Source: Candidatus Macondimonas diazotrophica
GTDB taxonomy: Bacteria; Pseudomonadota; Gammaproteobacteria; UBA5335
Reading direction: 5' to 3'
NCBI RefSeq assembly: GCF_004684205.1
Contig: NZ_SRIO01000002.1
Span: forward strand, 124,001 to 188,000
Length of the DNA: 64,000 nucleotides
In this document: piece by piece, positions 44,149-52,408 of the stretch
Layout: each line of letters begins with the position of its first letter
How positions within the stretch are numbered: the first letter of the stretch is position 1
The notes under the pieces: model-generated
The model's input: only the letters and a program-made list of their open reading frames with translations
Databases searched by the model: none
Told to the model about the DNA's origin: nothing
Position numbers and translations under genes: made by a program

Positions 44149-46098
44149 ATGGATGAAGCGCCAGTCGTCCGCATACGCGGGCTGGTAAAGAATTATAAGG
44201 AAGTCCATGCGGTACGGGGTATCGATCTTGATGTTCCCAGAGGCAGCCTGTTTGGGTTGATCGGTTCGGATGGTGCGGGCAAAAGCAGTACCATGAAAAC
44301 CGTCGCGGGCGTGATGAGTTATGAAGCTGGCGCGGTTGAGGTGTTCGGCGAGCACCTTGATTCTGAGGCGGCTGCCGAACGCATCAAGCTTCGGTTGGGC
44401 TTCATGCCCCAAGGGTTGGGGCAAAATCTCTATCCTGATCTGTCGATCGAAGAAAACATCGATTTTTTCGCCCGGTTGCGGTTGGTGAAGCCGGGCGATC
44501 TGGCGGAGCGTAAGGAAAAGCTGCTCCGCATGACGCGACTGGACAAGTTCCGTGACCGTGCCATGAAGAATCTTTCCGGCGGCATGAAGCAAAAACTCGG
44601 TCTGGTCTGCACGCTGATTCACGAACCCGAGCTCATCATTCTCGATGAGCCGACGACCGGGGTCGATCCGGTCTCTCGCCGGGACTTTTGGGCGATTCTG
44701 GCTGAACTGCTGGCGGAGAAGGGGATCTCCGCATTGGTCTCAACGGCCTACATGGACGAAGCCTCTCGTTTTCATCACGCGGCGCTCATGCATCATGGGC
44801 GAATCCTGGCTCATGGGGAAATCGAAGAACTGATCCACTTGCGGCCGGGAGCCGTTGTTTCCGTGGCCGTGCAACCGCAATTGGAAGCCCTGAACCGACT
44901 GCGCACGCAGTTCGACCAGGTGATGGCGCTGGGCAGCTTTCTGCGGATATTCGTACCAAAGGATGCCGGCGATGGTCAGCAAGTCGTTGAGAATGTGCTG
45001 TCCGGGCTGGATGTCGGGGAGATTCAGACCGATACCCCGGAGCTCGAAGATATTTACGTGAGTCTCCTTGAGCTCAACGGCGAAGGACAGGCTGTCCGGG
45101 AACTGCCCGCACCTCCGGAAGGGACTGTCATTCATCTCGATCCGGACAAGCCGGTCATCGAAGCCACGAATCTGGTTCGAGATTTCGGCGCTTTTCGGGC
45201 GGTCGACCATGTCAGCTTTGACGTGCGTCCGGGTGAGATATTCGGTCTGTTGGGTGCCAACGGCGCCGGAAAGACCACGGTGATCAAGATGCTGACCGGG
45301 ATCTTGAGGCCGTCGGAGGGCGCAGGCTCCGTGGCCGGTGCCGACATGCGCCACTCCGGCGCGGTGATCAAGAAACGCATCGGTTACATGTCCCAGGCAT
45401 TCTCCCTCTATCAGGATCTGACGGTCGTCGAAAACATCCGGCTTTATGCCGGTATCTATGCCGTGCCGCCACGCGAGATCGAACCGCGTTTGCGTTGGAT
45501 CGTCGATTTGGCTGGCCTTGAGGGAATGGAAGATGTACTGACCGGATCGCTTCCGATGGGGTTGCGACAGCGTTTGGCGCTGGGTTGCGCCTTGGTGCAT
45601 CGTCCGCCGATTCTGTTTCTGGACGAGCCGACCTCAGGCGTCGATCCCATGGGGCGCCGAGAATTCTGGGACGTGCTGTTCCGGCTCTCGCGGCAGGAGG
45701 AGGTTGGGCTTCTCGTGACCACCCATTACATGGTCGAGGCCGAGTATTGCGATCGGATCGCACTCATGCACGCCGGCAAGGTGGTGGCCTATGATTCGCC
45801 GGCCGGCTTGAAAACGGACGTGGAACGTCGATTCGGGCAATTGCTCGAGATTCGATGCGAACGACCCTATCACGCACAGAATGTGCTGCGCGAAGGCGGG
45901 TTCGAGGACGCAACGTTGCACGGACGCCGGCTTCAGGTGCTCGCAACGGATCCGGATGCCGTCAAGCGTCAGGTCCGGACTCTGCTCGAAGAGGCGGGGA
46001 TTGCGGTGCAGGATACTCGCCGATTGCCGCTCACCATGGAAAATGTGTTCGTGCAGAACGTGCTGGATCTTGAGCACAAGGCAGGAAAAGCAGCATGA
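44149..46098 (+). CDS. Two-domain ABC ATPase (YbhF-like)
   Basis: A 649-aa protein with two fused nucleotide-binding domains. NBD1 has Walker A GSDGAGKSS, signature LSGGMKQK, Walker B LIILDEPTTGVD, and VSTAYMDEA where the switch His should be. NBD2 has Walker A GANGAGKTT, a degenerate signature LPMGLRQR, Walker B ILFLDEPTSGVD and a proper switch His in VTTHYMVEA. If the two pair head to tail, one composite site is consensus and the other degenerate. The ATG at 44149 lies 7 nt after GGGAG; the ATG at 44143 is an alternative. The stop overlaps the first permease gene. The closest known arrangement is E. coli ybhGFSR. Confidence 0.94.
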   Translation: MDEAPVVRIRGLVKNYKEVHAVRGIDLDVPRGSLFGLIGSDGAGKSSTMKTVAGVMSYEAGAVEVFGEHLDSEAAAERIKLRLGFMPQGLGQNLYPDLSIEENIDFFARLRLVKPGDLAERKEKLLRMTRLDKFRDRAMKNLSGGMKQKLGLVCTLIHEPELIILDEPTTGVDPVSRRDFWAILAELLAEKGISALVSTAYMDEASRFHHAALMHHGRILAHGEIEELIHLRPGAVVSVAVQPQLEALNRLRTQFDQVMALGSFLRIFVPKDAGDGQQVVENVLSGLDVGEIQTDTPELEDIYVSLLELNGEGQAVRELPAPPEGTVIHLDPDKPVIEATNLVRDFGAFRAVDHVSFDVRPGEIFGLLGANGAGKTTVIKMLTGILRPSEGAGSVAGADMRHSGAVIKKRIGYMSQAFSLYQDLTVVENIRLYAGIYAVPPREIEPRLRWIVDLAGLEGMEDVLTGSLPMGLRQRLALGCALVHRPPILFLDEPTSGVDPMGRREFWDVLFRLSRQEEVGLLVTTHYMVEAEYCDRIALMHAGKVVAYDSPAGLKTDVERRFGQLLEIRCERPYHAQNVLREGGFEDATLHGRRLQVLATDPDAVKRQVRTLLEEAGIAVQDTRRLPLTMENVFVQNVLDLEHKAGKAA

Positions 46099-47249
46099 AC
46101 TGGGCGCGGCTTGCGGCAGTGATCGCCAAGGAATGGGCCGAAATTACCCGTGACCGCCTGTTTCTCGCATTGGCATTCATCGTGCCACCGATATTGATGG
46201 TGGTATTCGGTCTCGGGATGAATCTCGATGTGGAGAATATCCCGCTGGCCATCATCGACTACGACCATAGCCACCAGAGTCGAGACTATGCCTACCGGAT
46301 GATCGATTCACGGTATTTTGACTTCAAGGGCTATCTGAGCGATGAGAAGGATGTTGCGAAACTGATTGCGCGGGGCGATGTGCGCGCCGTCGTCGTGATC
46401 CCGCCGAAATTCGGTGAGGAATTGCTGGCTGGGCGCGCCGTGGCCGTTCAAACGTTGCTCGATGGCCAGTTTCCGCTGCGGGCCAATATTGCACGCGGCT
46501 ATATCGGTGCAATCAATGCCAACTATTCGCAGGAACTGATTGCAGATTTTCTCAGCCAGGCTGTGGGCCTGACACCCGATCAGGCGCGCCAACAGATGGG
46601 CAATCTGCGTTTGGAAATGCGCATGCTGTACAACCAGAGCGGGAAAAGTATCTGGTCGATGGCGCCCAAGCTCATCATGATGGTTCTGATGATGACACCG
46701 CCCTTGCTAACCGCCGTCAGTGTCGTACGCGAGAAGGAAAGAGGCTCCATTCTGAACATTTACGCCTCGACGGTGAGTCGCGGTGAGTTTCTCCTGGGCA
46801 AGCTGATGCCCTATGCCGGTATCTCGATGGTCAATGGCATCTTTCTGTGGGCCTTGGCGGTTTTCTATTTCCAGGCGCCGTTCAAGGGATCGTTCGGTTT
46901 CTATTTGCTGGCCACGGCGATCTACTCCTTTACGACGACGGGAATCGGCCTGTTGGTGTCCAGCTTCGTGAAGACCCAGATAGCGGCCGTGGTGATCACT
47001 ATGGTCGTGACATTGGTTCCAGCCATCCTGTTTTCTGGCATGCTCTTCCCTTTGAGTTCCATGGGCCCCGAAGCGCAGGCCATTGCCCATCTTGCTCCGG
47101 CGATGCACTACGGCATGATCATTGACGGGACCTTCATGAAGGGCATTGGTCTCGACAAGCTGTGGTCGTCGGTGGTGTCGCTTGTGGTCTATGCCTTGGT
47201 GCTGTTCGTTTTGGCCTATCGCTTTTTCACAAAGCGTCCGCAGGAGTAA
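46095..47249 (+). CDS. ABC-2 type permease (YbhS-like)
   Basis: A 384-aa permease with one N-terminal helix (about 22-42, LFLALAFIVPPILMVVFGLG), a large periplasmic domain (about 45-185) and five C-terminal helices. EKERGSILNIYASTVSRGEFLLGKLMPY is the hallmark coupling segment, and HLAPAMHYGMIIDGTFMKG lies near the end. It overlaps the ATPase stop (ATGA). It pairs with the following permease as a heterodimer that transports drug-like or lipid-like substrates; the substrate is not evident. Confidence 0.92.
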   Translation: MNWARLAAVIAKEWAEITRDRLFLALAFIVPPILMVVFGLGMNLDVENIPLAIIDYDHSHQSRDYAYRMIDSRYFDFKGYLSDEKDVAKLIARGDVRAVVVIPPKFGEELLAGRAVAVQTLLDGQFPLRANIARGYIGAINANYSQELIADFLSQAVGLTPDQARQQMGNLRLEMRMLYNQSGKSIWSMAPKLIMMVLMMTPPLLTAVSVVREKERGSILNIYASTVSRGEFLLGKLMPYAGISMVNGIFLWALAVFYFQAPFKGSFGFYLLATAIYSFTTTGIGLLVSSFVKTQIAAVVITMVVTLVPAILFSGMLFPLSSMGPEAQAIAHLAPAMHYGMIIDGTFMKGIGLDKLWSSVVSLVVYALVLFVLAYRFFTKRPQE

Positions 47250-47255
47250 ATCTCC

Positions 47256-48407
47256 ATGTTTGGCAACTTTGGAGAAGTCCTGCAGCACATGCGGGTCATG
47301 ACCTGGAAAGAGCTACTGCAGTTTCGGCGGGATGTCTTTCTGCTCATCATCGTGGTTTATGCGTTTTCGGCGGATATCTATATCGCGGGCTCGGGAATCG
47401 AGATGGAACTCAAGCGTGCAGCCTTGACCGTGGCCGACTACGACCAGTCTCCGGCATCGCGTGAGCTGATCTACAGTTTTCGCGAGCCTCAGTTCAAATA
47501 TCAGGGCATGGAAATGAGCGGCGATCGCGCCATGGATCTCCTTGATGCCGGCGAGACCATGCTCTATCTCGAAATTCCTGCGGATTTCAATGAGTCATTG
47601 CTGACTGGTCGACCGACTCAGGTGCAATTGTTCGTCGATACCAGCAACTCGGTCCTGGGGTCGCTGGCCACCAGCTATGCCGCACAGATCGTGGCCGGAT
47701 TCGGCATTGAAAAGGCACGCGAGCGCCTGTCCGTGGCGGGAGCCATGGGCGGATCCATGCCGGTAGTGAACAGTGCGCATCGCGTCTGGTTCAACCCCAA
47801 TGGCAAGGACAGCTGGTTTGTCCCGATCAACGAGATGCTCACCATGATCACCATGCTGTCGATCATGCTTCCGGCTGCCGCCATGGTCCGGGAGAAAGAG
47901 CGGGGAACCGTTGAGCAGCTTCTGGTTTCTCCGTTGACGCCGCTCGAGATCATGTTGCCCAAGGTATTGGCGATGACGATGGTCATCCTGGTCGGCGTTA
48001 CGCTCGCGGTTTTCGGTGTGCTCGGTCCTGTGTTCAATATTCCCTTCCGGGGCAGCATGACGCTCTTTTACGTGCTGACGGCGATTTACGTGTTCAGTAC
48101 GGCCGGCTTTGGGCTGGCGATTTCCACCGTGGTCAACAATCTCGCCCAAGTTGGGCTGATGGTGATCATGCTGCTGTCCCCAATGCTGTTGCTGTCCGGC
48201 GCCTTCGTCCCGCCAGAGGCGATGCCAACCGCTTTGAGTTATCTAATTCTGCTCTCTCCGATGCATCACTACATCGAAATCGTCATGGGCATTTTTCTCA
48301 AGGGTGTCGGCCTCGATGTACTGTGGCCTTCGGTTGCCGGTTTGGTGATCGTGGGAACGGCCGTCTTCGCATTCGGAACGTGGCGATTCCGCCGGCAGTT
48401 CGGATGA
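47256..48407 (+). CDS. ABC-2 type permease (YbhR-like)
   Basis: A 383-aa partner of the preceding permease, with the same plan. It has an N-terminal helix (about 20-42), a periplasmic domain with ADYDQSPASRELIYSFREPQ, five C-terminal helices with REKERGTVEQLLVSPLTPLEIMLPKVLAM, and the end segment LILLSPMHHYIEIVMGIFLKG. It lies 6 bp after the first permease. It is the last clear transporter gene; the rhomboid gene follows after 92 bp. Confidence 0.92.
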   Translation: MFGNFGEVLQHMRVMTWKELLQFRRDVFLLIIVVYAFSADIYIAGSGIEMELKRAALTVADYDQSPASRELIYSFREPQFKYQGMEMSGDRAMDLLDAGETMLYLEIPADFNESLLTGRPTQVQLFVDTSNSVLGSLATSYAAQIVAGFGIEKARERLSVAGAMGGSMPVVNSAHRVWFNPNGKDSWFVPINEMLTMITMLSIMLPAAAMVREKERGTVEQLLVSPLTPLEIMLPKVLAMTMVILVGVTLAVFGVLGPVFNIPFRGSMTLFYVLTAIYVFSTAGFGLAISTVVNNLAQVGLMVIMLLSPMLLLSGAFVPPEAMPTALSYLILLSPMHHYIEIVMGIFLKGVGLDVLWPSVAGLVIVGTAVFAFGTWRFRRQFG

Positions 48408-48499
48408 GGAGGGACAGCACTGGATCGGAGAAGCCAGTGATCGCTCACGTTGGGCTCATATCTGACTTATCCACTCATGGATCGCGGGCCTGAGACCAT

Positions 48500-49123
48500 A
48501 TGGTTCGATGGCTGCTGATCGTCAATGTGTTGATCTACGTGTTTCAGGGCATGTCGCCTGGATACTGGATCATCAACTATGCCCTGTGGCCCGCTGGCGA
48601 CCCGGGTCTGCTTCAGACGCCGGAGGGTTTGGCGCGTGCGCCTGCGTTTCACATTTGGCAATTGGTCAGCTACGGCTTCTTGCATGGCGGATTGTCGCAC
48701 CTGTTTCTGAACCTGTTCGCTTTGTGGATGTTCGGGTCGGCGATTGAGCGATTCTGGGGGCCGCTCCGATTTTCGCTGTACTACTTCGTCTGCCTGATTG
48801 GTGCCGGTCTGGTCCAGTTGATTGCCATGGATCTGCATCTGCGCGCCGGCGGAATGCCCTATCCGACGCTGGGCGCTTCCGGGGCGGTATTCGGCCTGCT
48901 GCTCGCGTTCGGCATGATGTTTCCCAATGAGCGGATTTTGCTGCTGTTCCCGCCTGTGCCGATTAAGGCGAAATGGTTTGTCCTCGGGTATGGCGGGCTT
49001 GAACTGTTTTTCGGTGTGGCGGGCATTGCGAGCAACATTGCGCATTTCGCGCATCTGGGCGGCATGTTGTTTGGTTTACTGCTGATCCAGTTCTGGCGCC
49101 GCCGGTTCCCGTTCAGCTTCTAG
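48500..49123 (+). CDS. Rhomboid-family intramembrane serine protease
   Basis: A 207-aa protein with about six membrane helices. The catalytic Ser is in LGASGAVFGLLLAFGMMFP and the His in IAHFAHLGGMLFGLLL. The N-terminal loop has WQLVSYGFLHGGLSHLFLNLFALWMFG, which gives the rhomboid H-x2-x-H-x3-N-like motif. The ribosome site before 48500 is weak. It has the same orientation as the efflux operon, but its separate start region and 92-bp gap leave cotranscription uncertain. The substrate is unknown. Confidence 0.92.
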   Translation: MVRWLLIVNVLIYVFQGMSPGYWIINYALWPAGDPGLLQTPEGLARAPAFHIWQLVSYGFLHGGLSHLFLNLFALWMFGSAIERFWGPLRFSLYYFVCLIGAGLVQLIAMDLHLRAGGMPYPTLGASGAVFGLLLAFGMMFPNERILLLFPPVPIKAKWFVLGYGGLELFFGVAGIASNIAHFAHLGGMLFGLLLIQFWRRRFPFSF

Positions 49124-49436
49124 GGTGGCGATCAAGGCGGGTCAGTCCGCAGCGCGCTGCGTCGTTCTCGACGGTCATGGTTGCTGCCGGCGCTTCATTC
49201 GATGGCGCCGCACTGCCCAGTTTTGGGTCGCCGGCGAGCGTTCCCCTCCCGTATCATGCGCCGTATCCGCACAATATATGGTCATCATGCTCGATTTGAG
49301 GGCAATGAACCCCCGTTTTCCCTCTGGAAGCCTCTTTTGCTCAAATGGTGGGTTTTCATATCCGGTTGAAGTTGAAGTGTTTCACCGGGGCTTGCTTGCC
49401 GTGGCGCATCGTTGTGGGGCGCCCAGTAGCGCCGGC
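49124..49436. other. Non-coding region between the rhomboid gene and nirB
   Basis: It contains a 14-bp perfect palindrome CGCAGCGCGCTGCG (49148-49161) shortly after the rhomboid stop and is otherwise relatively A/T-rich. A 120-codon frame (49125-49487) has no ribosome site, no motif and an unlikely composition, so it is not called. No tRNA, riboswitch or ANTAR-type hairpin pair was recognised. The nirB control elements follow. Confidence 0.5.
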
Positions 49437-49451
49437 GAACTAATATGGTGC
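49437..49451. promoter_or_regulatory. Candidate NtrC-type enhancer site
   Basis: GAAC-TAATATG-GTGC matches the GCAC-N7-GTGC NtrC dyad at 7 of 8 defined positions. It is centred about 106 bp upstream of the predicted nirB transcription start, the usual range for NtrC binding. A single site only; inference. Confidence 0.4.
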
Positions 49452-49523
49452 CGCTCGTGGCCGAGGAGACGGCATCACGGCGCATGATCAGGCCAGAACA
49501 CTGATTAACAGAAGATTTTTTTT

Positions 49524-49539
49524 TGGCATCTATGTTGCT
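49524..49539 (+). promoter_or_regulatory. Sigma54 promoter of nirB-nirD-nasA
   Basis: TGGCAT-CTATG-TTGCT matches the -24/-12 consensus TGGCAC-N5-TTGCW at all positions except one (T for C), with exact spacing; GG and GC lie 12 bp apart. Transcription would start near 49550 and give a 24-nt leader holding the GGGAGG ribosome site of nirB. A T-run precedes the -24 box, as is often seen. Confidence 0.75.
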
Positions 49540-49573
49540 TCCCGGGTAGGTCAAAGCTCGGGAGGCAATTGAG

Positions 49574-52021
49574 ATGAGCAAGCGCAAACTGGTGGTTGTG
49601 GGCAATGGGATGGCAGGGATCCGGACGGTTGAGGAGCTCCTCAAACTGGCGCCGGACTTGTACGAGATCACCGTGTTCGGCGCAGAGCCCCACGTCAATT
49701 ACAACCGCATCTTGCTCTCGCCCGTGTTGTGCGGGGAGAAAACACCGGAGGAAATCGTCCTCAATGATGCTGCGTGGTACGCGGATAACGGAATAACACT
49801 GCTCACCGGAAAGCGGGTGGTCGAAGTGGATCGGCGCAATCGGCGCGTGTGCGCCGAAGATGGCACCGAAGTCGCTTATGATCGACTGCTGCTCGCCACC
49901 GGATCAGATCCATTCATCATTCCCGTCCCTGGAAAAGACTTGCCGGGCGTGGCGACGTTCCGTGATTTCAAGGATGTCGACACGATGCTGGCGGCTGCTC
50001 GATCCGGGAAGCGCCATGCCGTGGTCATCGGCGGTGGACTGCTCGGGCTGGAAGCAGCCAACGGTCTGCTCAAGCAGGGCATGGATGTCACGGTTGTGCA
50101 CATCGTCCAATCCCTCATGGAGCGCCAGCTCGATGGGCCCGCAAGCCGGCTGTTGCAGGAATCGCTGGAGTCGCGCGGTCTCAAGTTCCGGATGGGGGCG
50201 CAGACCGAAGCAATTCTCGGGGATGATCATGTGACAGGCGTGCGGTTCAAGGATGGAACCGAAATCCCTGCGGATCTGGTGGTGATGGCGGTCGGCATCC
50301 GTCCGAATGTCACATTGGCCAAGCACACGGGGTTGCATTGTGAACGCGGCGTGGTGGTCAGCGATACGCTGCAAACCTATGATCCCGCGATCTATGCCGT
50401 CGGGGAGTGCGCCCAGCACCGCGGTATGGCTTATGGTCTGGTTGCCCCGCTGTACGAACAGGCCAAGGTCTGTGCCAACCACTTGGCTGGGCTGGGTTAT
50501 GCACGGTATACGGGATCAGTGACCGCAACCAAGCTCAAAGTGACCGGGATCGACCTGTTTTCGGCAGGAGATTTTTCCGGCGGCGAGGGGACGCACGACA
50601 TCGTCTTCCAGGATCCTGGCCGGGGCGTCTACAAACGGCTGGTTCTCGATGAGCACAATTGCATCAAAGGCAGCGTGCTCTATGGCGACACCGGCGACGG
50701 TGCGTGGTATTTCCAATTGCTGCGCGAACGCACGGATGTGTCGGAAATGCGCGACATGCTCCTGTTCGGTCAGGCGCATCTTGGCGATTCGGGGCACAGC
50801 GGCGGATCCAATGCAGCCAATCTGCCCGATACGGCCGAGATCTGCGGCTGTAACGGCGTCTGCAAGGGCACTATCGTCAACGCGATTGTCGAAAAGAAAC
50901 TCTTTACGCTCGAGGATGTCCGCGCCCATACCAAGGCATCGTCTTCCTGTGGTTCCTGTACCGGCCTCGTGGAACAGATTCTGGCCTCCACGCTGGGGGG
51001 TGACTACAGCACGGCGCCGAGCAAGAAGGCCATGTGCCGCTGCACCGACCATAGCCATGACGAAGTGCGAACCGCGATCCGCGAGCATCACCTGACCACG
51101 GCCGATCAGGTGCGCTCGTTCATGGAATGGCGCAACCCGGACGGGTGTTCCAGCTGCCGTCCCGCGCTCAACTATTACCTGATCGCCACTTGGCCCGCCG
51201 AAGTTGGCGACGATCCGCAGTCGCGCTTCATCAACGAACGGGCGCACGCCAATATCCAGAAGGACGGAACTTACTCGGTGGTCCCCCGCATCTGGGGCGG
51301 CGTCACGACGGCTGCCGAGCTGCATGCGATTGCCGATGTGGCGGAAAAATATGCCGTCCCGACCGTCAAGATCACCGGCGGCCAACGCATCGATCTTTTG
51401 GGTGTGAAGAAGGAGGATCTCCCCGGTATGTGGGCGGACCTCAATCAGGCCGGTTTCGTGTCAGGTCATGCCTACGGCAAGGCGCTGCGTACGGTCAAGA
51501 CCTGTGTGGGCAAGGAGTGGTGCCGCTTCGGTACGCAGGACTCGACGAAGCTCGGGATCGATCTCGAAAAGATGACCTGGGGAACCTGGACCCCGCACAA
51601 GGTCAAGCTCGCGGTATCCGGGTGCCCGCGCAATTGTGCCGAGGCAACCATCAAGGATTTCGGCGTGGTATGCGTCGATTCGGGCTATGAGCTGCATGTG
51701 GGTGGCAACGGCGGTGTCAAGGTGCGCGCGACCGATCTGCTTTGCAACGTCAAGACCGAAGCGGAAGTGGCCGAGTACTGCGCCGCCTTCCTGCAGCTTT
51801 ACCGCGAGGAGGCGCATTACCTCGAGCGCACCGCGCCTTGGATCGAACGAGTCGGCCTTGCCCATGTGAAACGGCATGTCGTCGATGACGCCGAGGGGCG
51901 TCGGAATCTCGCGGCACGGTTTTATGAATCCCAGCGCTATGCCCAGATCGATCCCTGGGCGCAGATGGTTGAACAGGAGCGCGAAGTGCATCGCTTCGAA
52001 CCGCTGGGTGAACTGGCTTGA
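49574..52021 (+). CDS. nirB: Assimilatory nitrite reductase large subunit
   Basis: NAD(P)H-dependent siroheme nitrite reductase, 815 aa, reducing nitrite to ammonium in the cytoplasm. Order: FAD/NAD pyridine-disulfide domains (LVVVGNGMAGIRTVEELLK, VVIGGGLLGLEAANGLLKQG), two BFD-type [2Fe-2S] modules (CGCNGVCKG...CGSC and CRCTDHSHDE...CSSC), then the ferrodoxin-like/siroheme-Fe4S4 domain. The cluster ligands of the latter are in CVGKEWCRFG and CPRNC. GGGAGG precedes the ATG at 49574. It heads a nitrate operon with nirD and nasA behind a sigma54 promoter, implying nitrogen-limitation control. No nitrate transporter or NasTS regulator is in this window. Confidence 0.97.
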   Translation: MSKRKLVVVGNGMAGIRTVEELLKLAPDLYEITVFGAEPHVNYNRILLSPVLCGEKTPEEIVLNDAAWYADNGITLLTGKRVVEVDRRNRRVCAEDGTEVAYDRLLLATGSDPFIIPVPGKDLPGVATFRDFKDVDTMLAAARSGKRHAVVIGGGLLGLEAANGLLKQGMDVTVVHIVQSLMERQLDGPASRLLQESLESRGLKFRMGAQTEAILGDDHVTGVRFKDGTEIPADLVVMAVGIRPNVTLAKHTGLHCERGVVVSDTLQTYDPAIYAVGECAQHRGMAYGLVAPLYEQAKVCANHLAGLGYARYTGSVTATKLKVTGIDLFSAGDFSGGEGTHDIVFQDPGRGVYKRLVLDEHNCIKGSVLYGDTGDGAWYFQLLRERTDVSEMRDMLLFGQAHLGDSGHSGGSNAANLPDTAEICGCNGVCKGTIVNAIVEKKLFTLEDVRAHTKASSSCGSCTGLVEQILASTLGGDYSTAPSKKAMCRCTDHSHDEVRTAIREHHLTTADQVRSFMEWRNPDGCSSCRPALNYYLIATWPAEVGDDPQSRFINERAHANIQKDGTYSVVPRIWGGVTTAAELHAIADVAEKYAVPTVKITGGQRIDLLGVKKEDLPGMWADLNQAGFVSGHAYGKALRTVKTCVGKEWCRFGTQDSTKLGIDLEKMTWGTWTPHKVKLAVSGCPRNCAEATIKDFGVVCVDSGYELHVGGNGGVKVRATDLLCNVKTEAEVAEYCAAFLQLYREEAHYLERTAPWIERVGLAHVKRHVVDDAEGRRNLAARFYESQRYAQIDPWAQMVEQEREVHRFEPLGELA

Positions 52022-52048
52022 ACCCGAACATTGCTGGAGCATGAGCTG

Positions 52049-52408
52049 ATGAGTACGACGCAAACCCCCGCGGCCGATTCGCTCGAATGGGTGCAGATCG
52101 GCGCGCTGGATGCTATCCCTCAGCTGGGGTCCCGTGTGGTCCGCCATCCCGATGGCGATATTGCGGTGTTCCGGAATCGCCAGGACGAGGTCTTTGCATT
52201 GCGTGATCGGTGTCCGCATCGCGGCGGGCCGTTGTCTCAGGGCATCGTCTGTGACCGTAAGGTTTATTGCCCGCTGCACAACATGGGAATTGCGCTGGAT
52301 ACCGGACAGGCGATTGCCCCCGATGAAGGCGAAACGACAGCCTTCCCGACTCGCGTGGATGAGGGAATGGTGTTCATCGGACTTCCGGTTTCGGAGGAAA
52401 CAATTTGA
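52049..52408 (+). CDS. nirD: Nitrite reductase small subunit (Rieske-like)
   Basis: A 119-aa Rieske-fold protein that accompanies NirB. Unlike many NirD proteins it keeps full [2Fe-2S] ligands: RCPHRGGPLSQG and CPLHNMGIALD. The start at 52049 (MSTTQTPAADS) was preferred over an upstream TTG. It lies 27 bp after nirB, and its stop overlaps the TTG start of nasA. Assimilatory NirD subunits with an intact Rieske cluster are known. Confidence 0.93.
   Translation: MSTTQTPAADSLEWVQIGALDAIPQLGSRVVRHPDGDIAVFRNRQDEVFALRDRCPHRGGPLSQGIVCDRKVYCPLHNMGIALDTGQAIAPDEGETTAFPTRVDEGMVFIGLPVSEETI

Noticed and set aside
49125-49487. A 120-codon frame between the rhomboid gene and nirB.
   Set aside because: No ribosome site, Cys/Arg-rich improbable composition, and it covers the NtrC-like site.
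49538-49565. A 7-bp hairpin (CTTCCCG/CGGGAGG) that would hide the nirB ribosome site.
   Set aside because: Its left arm overlaps the -12 box of the sigma54 promoter, so it would not be in the transcript that starts near 49550. One pair is also a G-T wobble.
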